DNA of 64,000 bases. Origin: Flammula alnicola (taxonomy: Eukaryota; Basidiomycota; Agaricomycetes; Agaricales; Strophariaceae). Location: the NCBI GenBank assembly GCA_015499995.1, contig JADNRV010000022.1, forward strand, positions 310,001 through 374,000, in the 5' to 3' direction. Both the position numbers and the translations under genes were made by a program. Of the stretch, positions 1 through 11,585 are shown piece after piece. The notes under the pieces are model-generated. The model searched no databases, was not told the origin of the DNA, and saw only the letters and a list, made by a program, of their open reading frames with translations. The first letter of the stretch is position 1; each line of letters starts with the position of its first letter.

Positions 1-26
1 CGAGCCATACATGCCACGCTTCCCTG

Positions 27-3000
27 ATGACTGAACCTATCTTTTCCGAGAAACGAACTCGGTCCCAGCTTACTCTACCCGACAATATTCTTCAAATTCC
101 AAATCGCTCTCCTCTCAAGGATGCGAGAACCGCTTTACGAAATCACACGGTCACCCATGACGCATGTTCATCACCCGCGGACGACACCGACGACGACGAA
201 TTGCTTCTGTCTCCGGGAAAGAGCGAAACACAGATGAAGACGGCTACGAAATTGAAACGGTCAGCGTCTCCTCCACTGCAGGATGAATACTCTCCCCTTT
301 CTGGCTCTTCTTCTGAAGCCAGAGAGCTCAAGCGACTTCGACGTGATGGTTTGTCTGAGGAAGACAACAAAAGCGATATCGAGAATGTCAAAGCGAGGTT
401 TCCATCTCACCAACGTACGATTGCAGGTCACACGCGAAATAATTCGGAGCCAAATATTGTAGGACGTCGCTCGGCACGAAAACGATCTGCCACTACCAGC
501 AATAAGCCTATTTCTACAGTCAGCGCTAGTCCTACTCCTACCATCTTCTCTCCCGCGCCGAGCTCTCCGAGAAAGGGAAGAGCTCAGTCGGTGCCCCTGT
601 TCCCTACCACTCACGACATACCACGCATCGACTTCAGGAACCCACCTCCGTCACCCAAGCGAAGAAGGTCTCCATCGCGATCACCCTCGAAGGATAGAGA
701 ACCGAAACTACGAATAACATCTTCAGGCTTTGCGGTGTCTCCAAAGTTGTTTACTATCCACGATGATGTCGCTACGAGTATGGTTCAATCTGACGACGAA
801 AGCAGTATTCCTGAGGAGATGGAAATGCCAGCCGTGCCCTCAACTCCTGAAGGGAGCCAGCCGTCGAAAGCAGCCAGCGAGATTATCCCAGCTTCACCTC
901 CAACACTACTCCATCCAACAGCTCCATCTATACTACTTAGCGTGCCAGCTACCCCAGCCTCTCAATCATTGAACCAATTAATTCCTATGTCTCCCTTGAC
1001 ACCTCTACCCGAAACACCCCTACCGACAAGGCTGATGACGAGCGCTGATGCGGAGGATCGATATGCAAGTGACACAGGATGGGGAATTGCGCCTATGAAA
1101 GTAGTGAGTTGACTAGCGACGCAACTAAATACTCACTAATTAACTGTATTATTTTCAGCTTGCAACCTCCTCTCAGCTACCCAAACCTCAAGCTACAGCA
1201 CCTTCTACGAGCAAAAGCCGTCTGCCGCGACCATCCGCGGCTCCTCCAGTTCCTCCGCTTAAGGCATCACGCCCTTCGACAATGGGCCCGCCAACCTTAG
1301 CTACCACCCAGAGCAAGGCAACAGCGGCTAGGAAGCAGGATATGAGCTCAGCCCCTAAGAAAGATGCGTTTGCCCTCATGATGAAGGAGCCTTTGGAGAA
1401 GAGGGCAAGACTGGAAAAGGAGAAGGCGAAAATGAAGGAGAAGGAGAAGGCCTACAGATCCGTCCCACCCTTGATTTTTGCGCCTGTAGGCAAAGGAAAG
1501 GAACCAGTTGTGGCAGGTCCTTCGGCGAAACCCAAGCTGAAGCTGAAAGAGAAGATGCGCCCGAGGGAAAAGCCAGAGCCAAAGAAACCGCTTTTGCTTG
1601 TCCCTTTGCCAGATGAAGAAGACGAAGAGCATACTGAACCCGAGAGCGCCTCGCAAACTGACAGAGAAGATGCCTTTATGGAGCCTCCTCCACCTAGAAT
1701 ATCGCCTGGGCCGCCTGTAACTGTGCCAGTCGCAGCTGTGGACGCAATTATCGCCGATGAAGGTCCGGATATGGCCCCACTGCGGGACCGTGATACAAAG
1801 ATGATGGAAGTTGACGCCCTTGAGGAGCAAGAAGAGAAGACTCCTTTGGCCGTCGTTCCTGAAGCTCGTGCAGAGGTGTCCTCTCCTGTCCTCGAGGGCG
1901 ACGCAACGAGCGAGGTTCAGCACCATACTCAGGAAACATCAGCGCCCTCTTTCATGGAAGATAGCGGAAAGCTTGGCGAAAGGGAGGAAGTCCCAGAGCC
2001 GACGGAGCCTCGTCCTTTAGCTAAGACAGGAGGAAGTAAATTGCCTCTCGGCAAGAAGAGACAGCCAATGTCGGTCGCACCCGCTAGTCGAGTAACGCGC
2101 AGCGTCTCCAATAAAAGGAACAATAACGCAACTGAAGGTTCACAAATAGGTACGGAGACGCAACATTTCATGATTGACGTGATACTTACCTTTTTGTCTG
2201 CAACCTTCTGTGCAGCCTCAATGTGTGGACCATCGCGTAAGAAGCCTACGACTACTAGCGCTGTACCTGTGCCCGCCAAACGAACCGCCTCTGGAGCTGT
2301 CAAGAAATCTCTTCCACCTGTTGAAGCAAGCGAAGACGTTCTCGTGGATGCAGCTGAGGAGAAGGAGCAACCTTTGCCTCCAGGATCGCCAATGAAAGTA
2401 AGTTCTCCGGCCAAGGGGTCTCCGGCCAAAGGGTCCAGCGCAAAGAAGGATGAAGTGGAGACTATCCAATTTGGTGCTGGCACACTGTCTTTGGCGAAAA
2501 CACCAACCAAGTCAAGAAGTTATCTTAAGCCTGTTTCGACTCCATCGCCAACCAAGAACGCGAGGCTATCTCTTTTCTCAACGAGACCCTCTGGTGAGAT
2601 TACCATTAATTTGGAGGTTTTACCTCGCTGTGGCTTACACTTTCACTCTAGCTCCTGGCATAACCCGCGCTTTCTCTTCGAGTCAGCTCCAGACAGGTCC
2701 TAGTTCTTCCTTGTCGACGTTGTCAAATGCCCTTGAGAAATTGCGCATGCCGCCACCATCGAGACCTAACACTAGCATGGGTTTCAATCGGGATGCTCCT
2801 GGAGCTGACGACAGCTTCGAAGCCCCAGCGAGAAGCAAGGGCGATGTTACTGTCGAGCGACCTGCCTTTGCTACAGGGCGTCTCGATGGAGGTGTAAAAC
2901 GATCAGCTACCCTCGGAGCCAGCTCGTTTAAACCAGGCACTACAACAGCACTACCAATGCGACAGCGTCATCAAGCAAATCGGCAGCATCTAGCAGCAAG

Positions 3001-4431
3001 AATCTTGTGCAGAAGCCGCTTTCGATGTTCATGTCCAACAAGAGCGGGGTCGCTAAACCGACTGGTAGACTCGGCCTCATGGGCAACAAGCACTCTGTCT
3101 TTGGGGTTGGAGGTGGTCCTCGACGGACCATCAGTAAGAAGACATCCTTACCTATGGTTATAGGTAGCCCAGTTAAAGGAGGCGGAGTCGACGGACGATG
3201 CAAGAAGAGAATGATGCCGACGCCGATGCCGACGCCGATGATGCTGGCGACGAAGATGGAGGGAAAATATTCAACGCCATCATCAAGGGCAGCTCTGCGA
3301 CACTTTTGCTGGAGAATCTGCTTATGCAAGGCCCTGACAAAGGAAAGCAAAGGGAAACAAGCACAAGGCCTTCGCATTCTTCGCGAAGGGTTTCTATGCT
3401 CTCTCGTGATCTGTCCCAATCTCTAAGCGCATTACCTCCTCCCAGCTCCGATAGCCGTGGTATTATGGGTCCTCCCGCTACACCTCCTTCTGCTGGTCGC
3501 ACTGCGAACAGAAGCACGAGCAGCTATCCTTCGAGTTCAAGTGGTTCACCGTCGCAAGCTGGTCCTTCAGGTGCGACGAGAAGCAGTGCTCGCATTGCGA
3601 AGACCGCCCCCGGTGCGCTTATGAAGATCAAAGGAGGCACGGATGGGCATGTCTCGTCTGGACGGAAAGGAGCTGCAGAACCGTCACCCCCACCTAACCC
3701 AGCAGCAGAAGCCCTGAAAGTCCTGAAAGATTGCGTTATCTTTGTCGACGTCAAAACGGACGACGGTGACGAGGCTGGGTCTCTATTTGTCGAGATGCTG
3801 GAAGGTGTCGGAGCTCGAGTAAGTTCTCTTGTTTCCGGCTTTTGGGTCGTTGGGCTGACATATATGCGCTTCAATCAGGTCTTAACAAGAGTCGGACAGA
3901 CTTGCACACATATAGTGTTCAAGAACGGACTAATGAGCACAATAACGAGATACAGGTTTTTATTTTCCTCGTGATCCACATTTAATGGTTGACAATTTAT
4001 TGCGTAGACTTCTTCGAGACCCCAAGCCTTTTGTTGTTGGGATCGCGTGGGTTGTAGATTGCGTTGAGCAACGGAAGCTTGTGGATGAGACAGACTTCCT
4101 TGTTGATTTGGAACACACCCATGTCGCTGGGAATCATAAGGTCTGTCGATTAGTCTTGCAGCTCGTATTATCCTCCTGACTCTGTGGCTCTGTAGCGCCG
4201 CCGTTCAATGCTCCCTAAATTATATGCAAACGATTTTTTCAGACGCAGAAAGAGACGAAGGTGGTGACGGAGATCGCTCTGTGGACGGTTCAGTGTCATG
4301 TAAGCCGCTCATTTCTATTTACCTTTCTCAGCACTAAATACACTACATATAGCCACGACGATGGACGACGATTTAGCGCCCTGGAGAGAGCTCGGAGACG
4401 GAAGAGTATGTTGACAGGCGTCCGTCCTTGA
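27..4431 (+). CDS. BRCT-domain nuclear protein (microcephalin-like), with apparent frame breaks
   Basis: Long, low-complexity, basic and Ser/Pro-rich protein ending in a BRCT domain (about 3700-4140). The visible BRCT core runs from LKDCVIFVDVKT through THIVFKNG to the signature GIAWVVDCVEQ. BRCT domains bind phosphopeptides in DNA-damage and chromosome-structure proteins, so a nuclear role is inferred. A KEKEK coiled stretch and SP/TP sites fill the middle. Introns are readable at 1099-1158, 2151-2217, 2594-2650, 3819-3879, 3956-4008 and 4141-4195. The frame jumps near 2939 (one base short), near 3164-3204 (one base short, or a 41-nt GT-AG intron), in a T6 run near 4238 and in a CCC near 4388. 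Restoring the last gives a basic tail, LERARRRKSML. The frame is open to the window edge, so the true start may lie upstream. The end is uncertain (4414 or 4431). Confidence 0.78.
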
Positions 4432-4974
4432 GGCAAATATACCGATCATTATTATTCTTAAATTCACGAAACTCATGAAATCATAAACTTATATGCTACG
4501 CACGGTTATTCGTGTATATCACCCTATTCTTACCATGCTTTGTATCTGGCAAACCTATCATTTTATTGCCATTAGCACTTCTGGTTTCCAATTCGATTTG
4601 TAATTCTACATACGTTCCTGTTCTGTCAGGTTAGCCGAGTAATACCAATGCAATTTCGACTATAACGCAAGGAAGACGCAGAATATCATATGCCAGTCGA
4701 GGCAGAGTCGAGATATAGAGCAATAAGATGTATTAGTGGGTATGAAGTACAGCTATGATACAGTGAGGATATATGTACACAACACATCTGCGATACTAGT
4801 TCTCCGCCCAATGAATGTCAAACAGCCAGACGAGCAGAGGCAAGAAGTGTCTGGCATTTTCAAATGGCAGTATGCCTTGGGGTCGTATGAGGGCGAAGCG
4901 ATGATGGACTTCGCAGAGCTGGGATCCTATGGGTATGGTCCAATGGTATAGGGTATCCGACAGAGTACGAGAGT
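4432..4974. other. Convergent intergenic spacer
   Basis: This lies between the 3' ends of the BRCT gene and the GT17 gene, so it should hold both 3' UTRs. It is AT-rich. The only open frame, 4736-4951 on the plus strand, has no recognisable domain. I see no RNA gene or repeat. Confidence 0.6.
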
Positions 4975-6281
4975 TTACTGTTCACGGAGGCAGCCACCGG
5001 GGAGCAGAAGCGGAATTTCGCCGAATTCTCTATTAAGTAACGAGGTAGTCCAACCGCCGACTTCAGCCTGCATTATAACGTCAAAAAAAATCGCTGCGAC
5101 GAGTTGGATAACTTACGGTTGGAGACTCATTTGGGACAACAGATCCACGTACTGTTTACAACACTAAGCTATAGTCTCTGAGTAAATATGAATGGTGTAC
5201 TTACACTGTACGCTTCTGGCAGCATTCCGAAGATATCCTTCCCTCGGCAATAGTATCTTGAATCCTTTTTGGGTCCAAAAGATTCACGCGACCAGCGATA
5301 CGATCTGCATGAGAAAAGCCTTGCATCTTGAGAGCGTATTCCGGAATGGTCTTGAAACAATAGCTGCAGTGCCACCCTGCGTCGGCGAGGATGCGCTCGC
5401 CGCTCTTCGAGTGTCGGTAATAGCTGTTCGGGTTCCACATCTGGGCACTTGCGCGCCAGCTGGTAAGACCAAGATACCATTCAAAGCTGAGGAAAAATTA
5501 ATATACAATAACACGGGATTAAGTTGGTTACGCAACTGACCTGTATAGGTAATCTCGCAGCTGCAGGTGAATGGACGGTCCAAAGTCGCAGTGCTTGAGG
5601 AGATCGACTGTGTGGCGGGCCGGAATCTCGTCGAGGTCTGACATGAGGACAAGACTCCGTGTGTTTGCGGCAAAGGTGGAGAGGTGGGATCGGATGAGCA
5701 TGGTCATAGTGTTCCTTGTGTGTGCTTCGACATCCCATGCCGATTGACCGGGACGAAGAGGATATCCTGGTAAACTAGAGGAGAATATGTAAGTTATACT
5801 TTCGAGACTTGCATAAGATGCTCGTACTCACAACTGTATACGATCTTATGCTCGAATTTCGCAAATCTTTCACGGTTGTTGGCAAAGAATGTCTCCTTTG
5901 GCAGGCCGGTAAAGCTTGCATTTGATTCGACGATGAGAAAGAAGTCGACAACGGAGTCCAGCTCGTTCAACCGGATTTCCAATACTCGAGCTCGTTGCTC
6001 ATCAGCACTGCGTCGAGCACCTTGACATTATCCTTTTCTGATCTTTCTGTGAAACCGTGGAGGTCACAAGTGTGAGAATCCATCGTCATGCCTTCTCCAT
6101 AAAAGTGGGGAATAATCTCGTTAGGTCCAGCATTCTTATCCCACAGCGGTCTTGTGGAGTAGGACAGCAGGTTCTTGAGCTGATACTGGTTCTGCACGAT
6201 GCCATACAGAAGGAAGACGGTGAACAAAGTAGCTAGGATAAGGGTAACAGTGGATCGTGAGCGTCTGAAGAGGAATGCCAT
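4975..6281 (-). CDS. GT17 family glycosyltransferase (beta-1,4-mannosyl-glycoprotein GlcNAc-transferase-like)
   Basis: Type II membrane protein. A basic start (MAFLFRRSRS) leads into one membrane segment at residues 11-30, and a lumenal catalytic domain follows. Landmarks of the GT17/MGAT3 family are IRLNELDSVVDFFLIVES, FTGLPKETFF, the acidic SDLDEIPARHTV motif, LRDYLYSFEW, SWRAS, GWHCSYCF and the terminal LLPGGCLREQ. Vertebrate MGAT3 adds the bisecting GlcNAc to N-glycans in the Golgi; the fungal substrate is unknown. Splicing is clear in the 3' half. Two frame breaks appear in the 5' half: one base seems missing near 5985 (SNELE to LEIRL), and the intron at 5775-5831 joins exons whose phases differ by one base. 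An in-frame upstream ATG at 6320 would add 13 residues; I prefer 6281 because the membrane anchor follows directly. Confidence 0.85.
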
Positions 6282-7684
6282 GTCGCGAGATAATAATCCA
6301 GGAGGTGGGTCAAGGAGCATACAATGCTTCAAGATGGATGTAGGGGGCTTGCTGTGCCAGCAACGAAGCAGGGAAACCTGCAAATTGCTCGCGCTCAATT
6401 ATATAGCGTCGGAAGTGTTTGTCATTGACGACGACAGCAAACTGCAGTGTTTTGATGCGACAGCACTGAGCACAGCTTCTGCAGGGTCCTTCCTTGCTTG
6501 GCTGTGTCCGCCCGTCAACATCGACCACAACTATCTCACCTTCCTCGCCATAGGTAGCAGCCACGACGACTCAAGCGCGTCAACCCTTTTCAGAAAGAGC
6601 GCTGCGTTACAACTGTTGAATCTTGATAGAACTCGGGGCGCAGCCCAATTTAATGATGGACTTATGTTTCATTGATCCCTTCTCTCAAACACAGGCCAAC
6701 ATATGCCTCTTCCATAAACCAATCATAACCAAAAAGGCGCACCTCTTGGCTCCGCGCCGAACAACTATTTCTTCTCCAACTGTGGTCACTGCACAGTTAA
6801 AGAACGGGCTTTCCGACTTGTGACGCCGGAGTACCCTGAAACTCTACTGAGTAGTCCCTCTGTGTTGGAAGGTAATCGACGCTCTTCAAGGATTCGGGAA
6901 TCAGGCTCTTTCGACCTACTCAATAGTATTGGCGTCGGGGAAGAGACCGTAAAAAGCAACGCATTCCCAAACACTTCACCCGACGCGCCCGAGTCATATC
7001 ACGTGACTATATTCTACTCGTCGGACTATCATAGTATCAAAGGGATCATCCAAGGATCATCCATCCGTACTGCTGCTGTAGAGACTCTGCTACGATCATA
7101 TCAATGACAAGACCGTTCTAATGATCTACAGCCACAGCGAAGCAGCACTTGATATTCATAGGCTCTGAGCCAACTCCGAGCTGGTTCAACTCGATGGAAT
7201 GTTCTAATATTATTCGTCACCATGGGCTGCATGCCCTTCTGGATTCTTGGGCGCTCTCCCAGGTGAATGATAACGACTGAAAAAAGATCGGACAGGGGGT
7301 GGTAATGGCACCTGGTTTCACATCTCTTCCTCTTCTTGCTTTGTGGGCTCCTTCGTTCTTTAAGTGATGATAGATATTTTCATTCGATGCAGCTAGAGTC
7401 TACGAAGAAGATCAACTGCGGCCAAAGAAGCTTAAGGCTGCTGCGGCCAAAGACAGCAAGAAGAAATATAATTTGAGGCGAAGAAGCAACGCGATAACGA
7501 AAGACTGCGAAGATGACCATAAAAGTAATATGCCGCCACACCAATAATCAAGATATGTAACACACTGATATAGAGTGTCATCAACAAAGACTTCTGGTTA
7601 CACGGGAGCAGAAGGGAAAAGGGAACGAGAACCAAGAACGAAAATAAAAACATGCAGATGAAACGAAAATACTGGCCGACCACA
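6282..7684. other. Intergenic region without a recognisable gene
   Basis: Contains the upstream region of the GT17 gene and the 3' flank of the coiled-coil gene. Short frames exist (6199-6675 and 6820-7107 on plus, a hydrophobic 83-residue frame at 7432-7683 on minus), but none has a domain, codon bias or splice support. The hydrophobic frame lies just after the stop of the neighbouring gene in T-rich sequence, so it is probably 3' UTR. Confidence 0.55.
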
Positions 7685-10567
7685 TTACTTGATAATCAAC
7701 GGCGTCAACAGTTTCCGGCGACTCTTGGAGGACAGTGGAGCCGACTCAGCATGTTTCTCCTTCGGCGCGGGGATCATTAAATATGGAACCTGAAAGAGAG
7801 TTTATCAGAAATAAGCACTGACGTGGAAATCACGGTGAACAGAATGTTAAAAAAACGAACCCCGATATGCGCCATAAACTTGTTCAAATCTCGTGCATGG
7901 GCATCAGGATCTTCTTCCGCAGCCTCATCTACGATTGACAGTCCTCTAGGCCTAGTTGGGTGTTCCGTCGCCGGAGAGCCAGCTGCACTGGATAATCCAT
8001 ATTCTCGCAATAACCTCCGCGTCTCCTCTGGATTGAGCGCGAACAAGGTGGTCATGTCGCGAGGGAAAAATGGCGATGGGGACGGTGGGACCGTATCGGG
8101 AACTGTCAATCCCATCCTGAACGAATTTGACACCGTTCTCCTGATGGGCGTCGGTGCAGGACCTTGGGGGAAAGCGGTAGTCGGCGTCACGGTGGTGAGG
8201 GTAGAATTGCCCATGGAACTAGACCTGCTTATAGCAATGACCACTGGGGATTGTTCTGGAGTGGGCAATGGTCGCAAAAGGGGTCTAAGCGGAGCATTTA
8301 AACTTGGAATAGTTTGGAGGGCATTATATCGCCGTGCTTCGCTGCGACTAAGTATAAATGTATGTTCTTGAAGGGATTACAAGTTCTGCTTACGAATTGT
8401 GAAGAGAGGCCTTGACTTCAAGGATCTGTCTTTTGTGCGAGATCACCTGCTGGCGGAGATCTTCCGGTATTTGGATAGAAAGCTAATTGAACGGTTCGTC
8501 AGCCTCATAAATTAATGGTGGAAAATGTCCGTGCTTAAACTTTACCTGATAATGAACTTTCTCTTCGATTACCTGTTGTACGGAATTCTTGATTACATCC
8601 TGCATGTGATCCCGTATTTTCTCCTCGACTGCCTCCTTGATTTTGGTATGCAGCGTGCTTCGCAAAGCCTCAACTTCGGCCTTATGCCTAGCAATCTGCT
8701 CTTCGAGCGCAGATTTAATTTGTCGAAGCTACAAAACATATTAAGAAAATTAGTTGATAGATATAAAACATGAACGTATAGGGACAAACCTGCTCCGCCG
8801 CCTTGATATCCAAACTGTGAGACACCATCTTCTCAGTTTGAGTCCCAAGGCGATCAAAAGCACCTGTCATTGTGGCCAAAGTTGTCTTCATGATAGAAAA
8901 CAGATCTGCAATCGCAACGATATCCCTGGACGCTATCTCTTTGGCAGATAGTTCAGGGAGAGGGTTCGTTTGTGGCAGCGGCTCGTCTTGCTCTAGCTCT
9001 TGCTCCTGTTCGTCTTGCTCCTGTTCGGCTTGCTCTTGTTCGGCTAGCTCCTGTTCAAGTTCCTGCTGCTCGTACAGCGCTTGCTGATCAGGCTCATCTC
9101 GCGGTTGGTCGTCTTGTGCCTCTTGTGCCTCTTGATCAAGTTCTTGCCGTTCTTGTTTTTCCTGCGCTCGTTCAAGGCTTGCTGATCAGGTTCGTCTCGC
9201 TGCTGGTCGACTTGCATCTCTTGATCGAGTTCTTGTTCCTGTTGATCTTGCTGTTGATCCTGCTCCTGCGGTTCGTCGAGCGCCTGCTGATCAAGTTCGT
9301 CGTGCTGCTGATTGTCTTGCGCCTCTCGATCGAGTTCATGTTGCTCCTGTTGTTCCTGCTGTTCGTCCAGCGCTTGTTGATCAGGCTCGTCTTGCTGCAG
9401 GTCGTTTTGAGTCTCTTGATCAAGTTCCTGTTGCTCCTGATCCTGCTGCTCGTCCAACGCTTGCTGATTAGGCTCGTCGTGCTCGCCCGACGCTTGCTGG
9501 CCAGGCTCGTCTGGCGGCTGGTCGTCTTGCGCTTGTTGATCAAGCTCCTGTTGCGTCTGTTGCTCGTTCTCCTGTTGCGCCTGTGGTTCCTGTTGGCGCT
9601 GTGCCTGCTGATCTTGCTCGTCTGACGTCTGAGCGTCGTCGGTATGCTCTTGGCCCTGCTCATCTCGAGTTTGGTGATCAAGCTCCTCTTGCGCCTGTTG
9701 CTCCTGTTCGTGTTGAGCCTGCTGCTCCAACTCGTCCGACGCCTGCTGACCTAGTTCGTCTTGCTGCTGCTCGCCTAGCACCGGTTGAACGCGCTCAGCT
9801 TGCTGCTGTTGGTCGTCTAGCACCGGTTGGTCATGCTTGTCTAGATGCTGGTCGTCTAGCTTGTCTTGCGCCTGCTGCTCGTGCTCGTCGTACTGCTGGC
9901 TTCGCGCTTGCTGGTCTGGCTGTTGCTCATCCGGCAGATGTTGATCGAGTTCGTCCTGCTGTTGCTCGTCTCGCACCTGGTGATCATGCTCGTCTGGCTT
10001 CTGTTCTTCTGGTTCCTGTTCGTCTGGCTTCTGGTCGTCTGGCTTCTGACCGTCTGGCTCCTGCCCGTCTGGCTCCTGCTTGTCTGGCTCCTGCTTGTCT
10101 GGCTCCTGCTCGTCTGGCTTCTGCTCGTCTGGCTTCTGCTCGTCTGTCTCCTGCTCGTCTGGCTTCCGCTCGTCTGGCTTCTGCTTATCTATCTCCTGCT
10201 CGTCTGGCTTCTGCTCGTCCGTCTCCTGCTCGTCTTGATCTTCCTTGTTTTGCGCCTCCTGATCATGCCCATTTTGCAATGGTTGTGCCAGTCCGTTTGG
10301 CACCTGCTGTTCCTCGACCGCCTGCTGTTGTTTCTCTACCTGCGCGTTCATCGACGGGAGTTCAGTTGCAGGTGATGAAGGAGAGGTTGGGGGTGTCAGG
10401 AAGCCTGGAGATCCTAAAGTCGACTGCGGCTCCAGCGCACTAGTGCTCTTATCCATCGATGCCGCAGACTCATCGTTGGAAGAACTGTTCGGTGTAGGAG
10501 GTATTTTGATACCGGGCCGTTGGGTCTTGGCTTTGGCCTTCTGCTGCTTGCTACGCTTGGGGGGCAT
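7685..10567 (-). CDS. D/E/Q-repeat coiled-coil protein of unknown function (first member of a local family)
   Basis: Not recognised as a named family. It starts with a basic segment (MPPKRSKQQKAKAKTQ) and a Pro/Ser linker. Residues 112-194 are a pentapeptide repeat of the type PDEQK/PDEQE, followed by about 300 residues of looser Q/D/E-rich repeats. Next comes a helical coiled coil (about 8930-8420, e.g. KIKEAVEEKIRDHMQDVI), a Pro/Ser-rich segment, and a conserved-looking tail with LNPEETRRLLREYGL and DLNKFMAHIG. Introns at 8732-8787, 8485-8550, 8348-8394 and near 7795-7860 join cleanly; the last gives the C-terminus LLTPLIIK. One base is missing relative to the repeat pattern near 9166 (GAG CGC AGG where GAG CAG CAG GAA is expected), so the annotated frame breaks there. 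The tail and the NS intron match the gene at 35.2 kb. Confidence 0.72.
9986..10234 (-). repeat. 15-bp tandem coding minisatellite (PDEQK/E pentapeptides)
   Basis: About 16 copies of a 15-bp unit read GTCTGGCTCCTGCTC-like on the plus strand and encode PDEQK, PDEQE, PDKQE or PDGQE on the minus strand. Variation is mostly one or two bases per unit. A looser Q/D/E-coding repeat continues to about 8985. Confidence 0.9.
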
Positions 10568-11585
10568 GATATCGAAGAGCGCTTAATGAGGAACAAGATG
10601 TTTCCTAGCTAGTAACAGATAGGAGATAGGAGATTATTGGCAGATGAAGCGGTGTGTTGGTGATGGAGATACGCCTATAGGAACCAAGCAGAGGGCGAGT
10701 GAGGTGGGAAGAGGAAGGCAACGTTGTTTCATGAAACTGCGTAAGCCATTCGAGTCTTAATTTTATGTGCATCTTCCTCGACTAAACGGGATGGCCTCGA
10801 TGCACGAGGTCAATGCATTGTTGAGGCGTGGAGACGAGGATAAGATGCAGCAACCACATTTTGGCAGCGCCCACCAATGACACGAGGCTAGAGGTCGATC
10901 GCTCTAACATCACTTGGGGTATAGGTAAACTCTAGGAATTAATCAGCTTCAGAACTGATAGAAAAACATCCCTGGACTGACCACTGAGAATTGGATGAAG
11001 GATCCCTAAGCCTACAAAACGGGTAGCTCGAGCCTCCCGGCAGAAGAGCCACGAGGCTGAGGAGCACTTATATTTGCCAGTAACATAATTACCGTTGACG
11101 GCATTTGTTAACTCATTTGAGGTGAGAACCTATATGAAAAAGTGGACAAAGAATAAACTTCGTGAAGTGATTGGAATTGGAATGAGAGTTGCGGGATGTC
11201 TGGTTTCCTTCTGGGGAAGGCGGCCCGGGCTCACCCAGTAAATCTACTGCAATTTCAAAAAGCCCCTGCCTTGAACCCAATGTAACAGTACAGTCTCAAA
11301 AAATTGTTATAGAGAGATGTTATAGCGATCCAAAAGGCCAAATAAAAGCGATGAGAAATGTGTGGAAGACACTTGATTGTCCAAAATCGTTCCGTCTCCG
11401 TTCCAGGGTTCCGAATGCCGGCTGATCACACTGTCTGGAAAGAAAGTGATGCACACTTTTAACCTGAACCTCAACACCAGCCATCTCAAATGAACTTCTA
11501 TCACTGACCGACGCACACCATCTCTCGACCTAAATAATCTCTGAGGATTCCTTCCCCTAACTAATTTGCTGGCCTGCATTGTGGC
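10568..11585. other. Divergent intergenic / promoter region
   Basis: Separates the start of the D/E/Q-repeat gene (minus) from the molybdopterin-domain gene (plus), so both promoters should lie here. A 78-residue frame at 11189-11425 has no recognisable content. I see no repeat or RNA gene. Confidence 0.5.

Noticed and set aside
7432..7683. Hydrophobic 83-residue minus-strand frame suggesting a small membrane protein
   Set aside because: It starts directly after the stop of the coiled-coil gene in T-rich sequence; T-rich 3' UTRs read as hydrophobic residues. Its start is not ATG.
9583..10443. 286-residue plus-strand open frame (and another at 9,866-10,375) rich in Ala/Arg/Leu/Pro
   Set aside because: These are antisense readings of the D/E/Q repeat; the periodic sequence keeps several frames open. 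The minus frame connects by splicing to a coiled coil and a plausible C-terminus.
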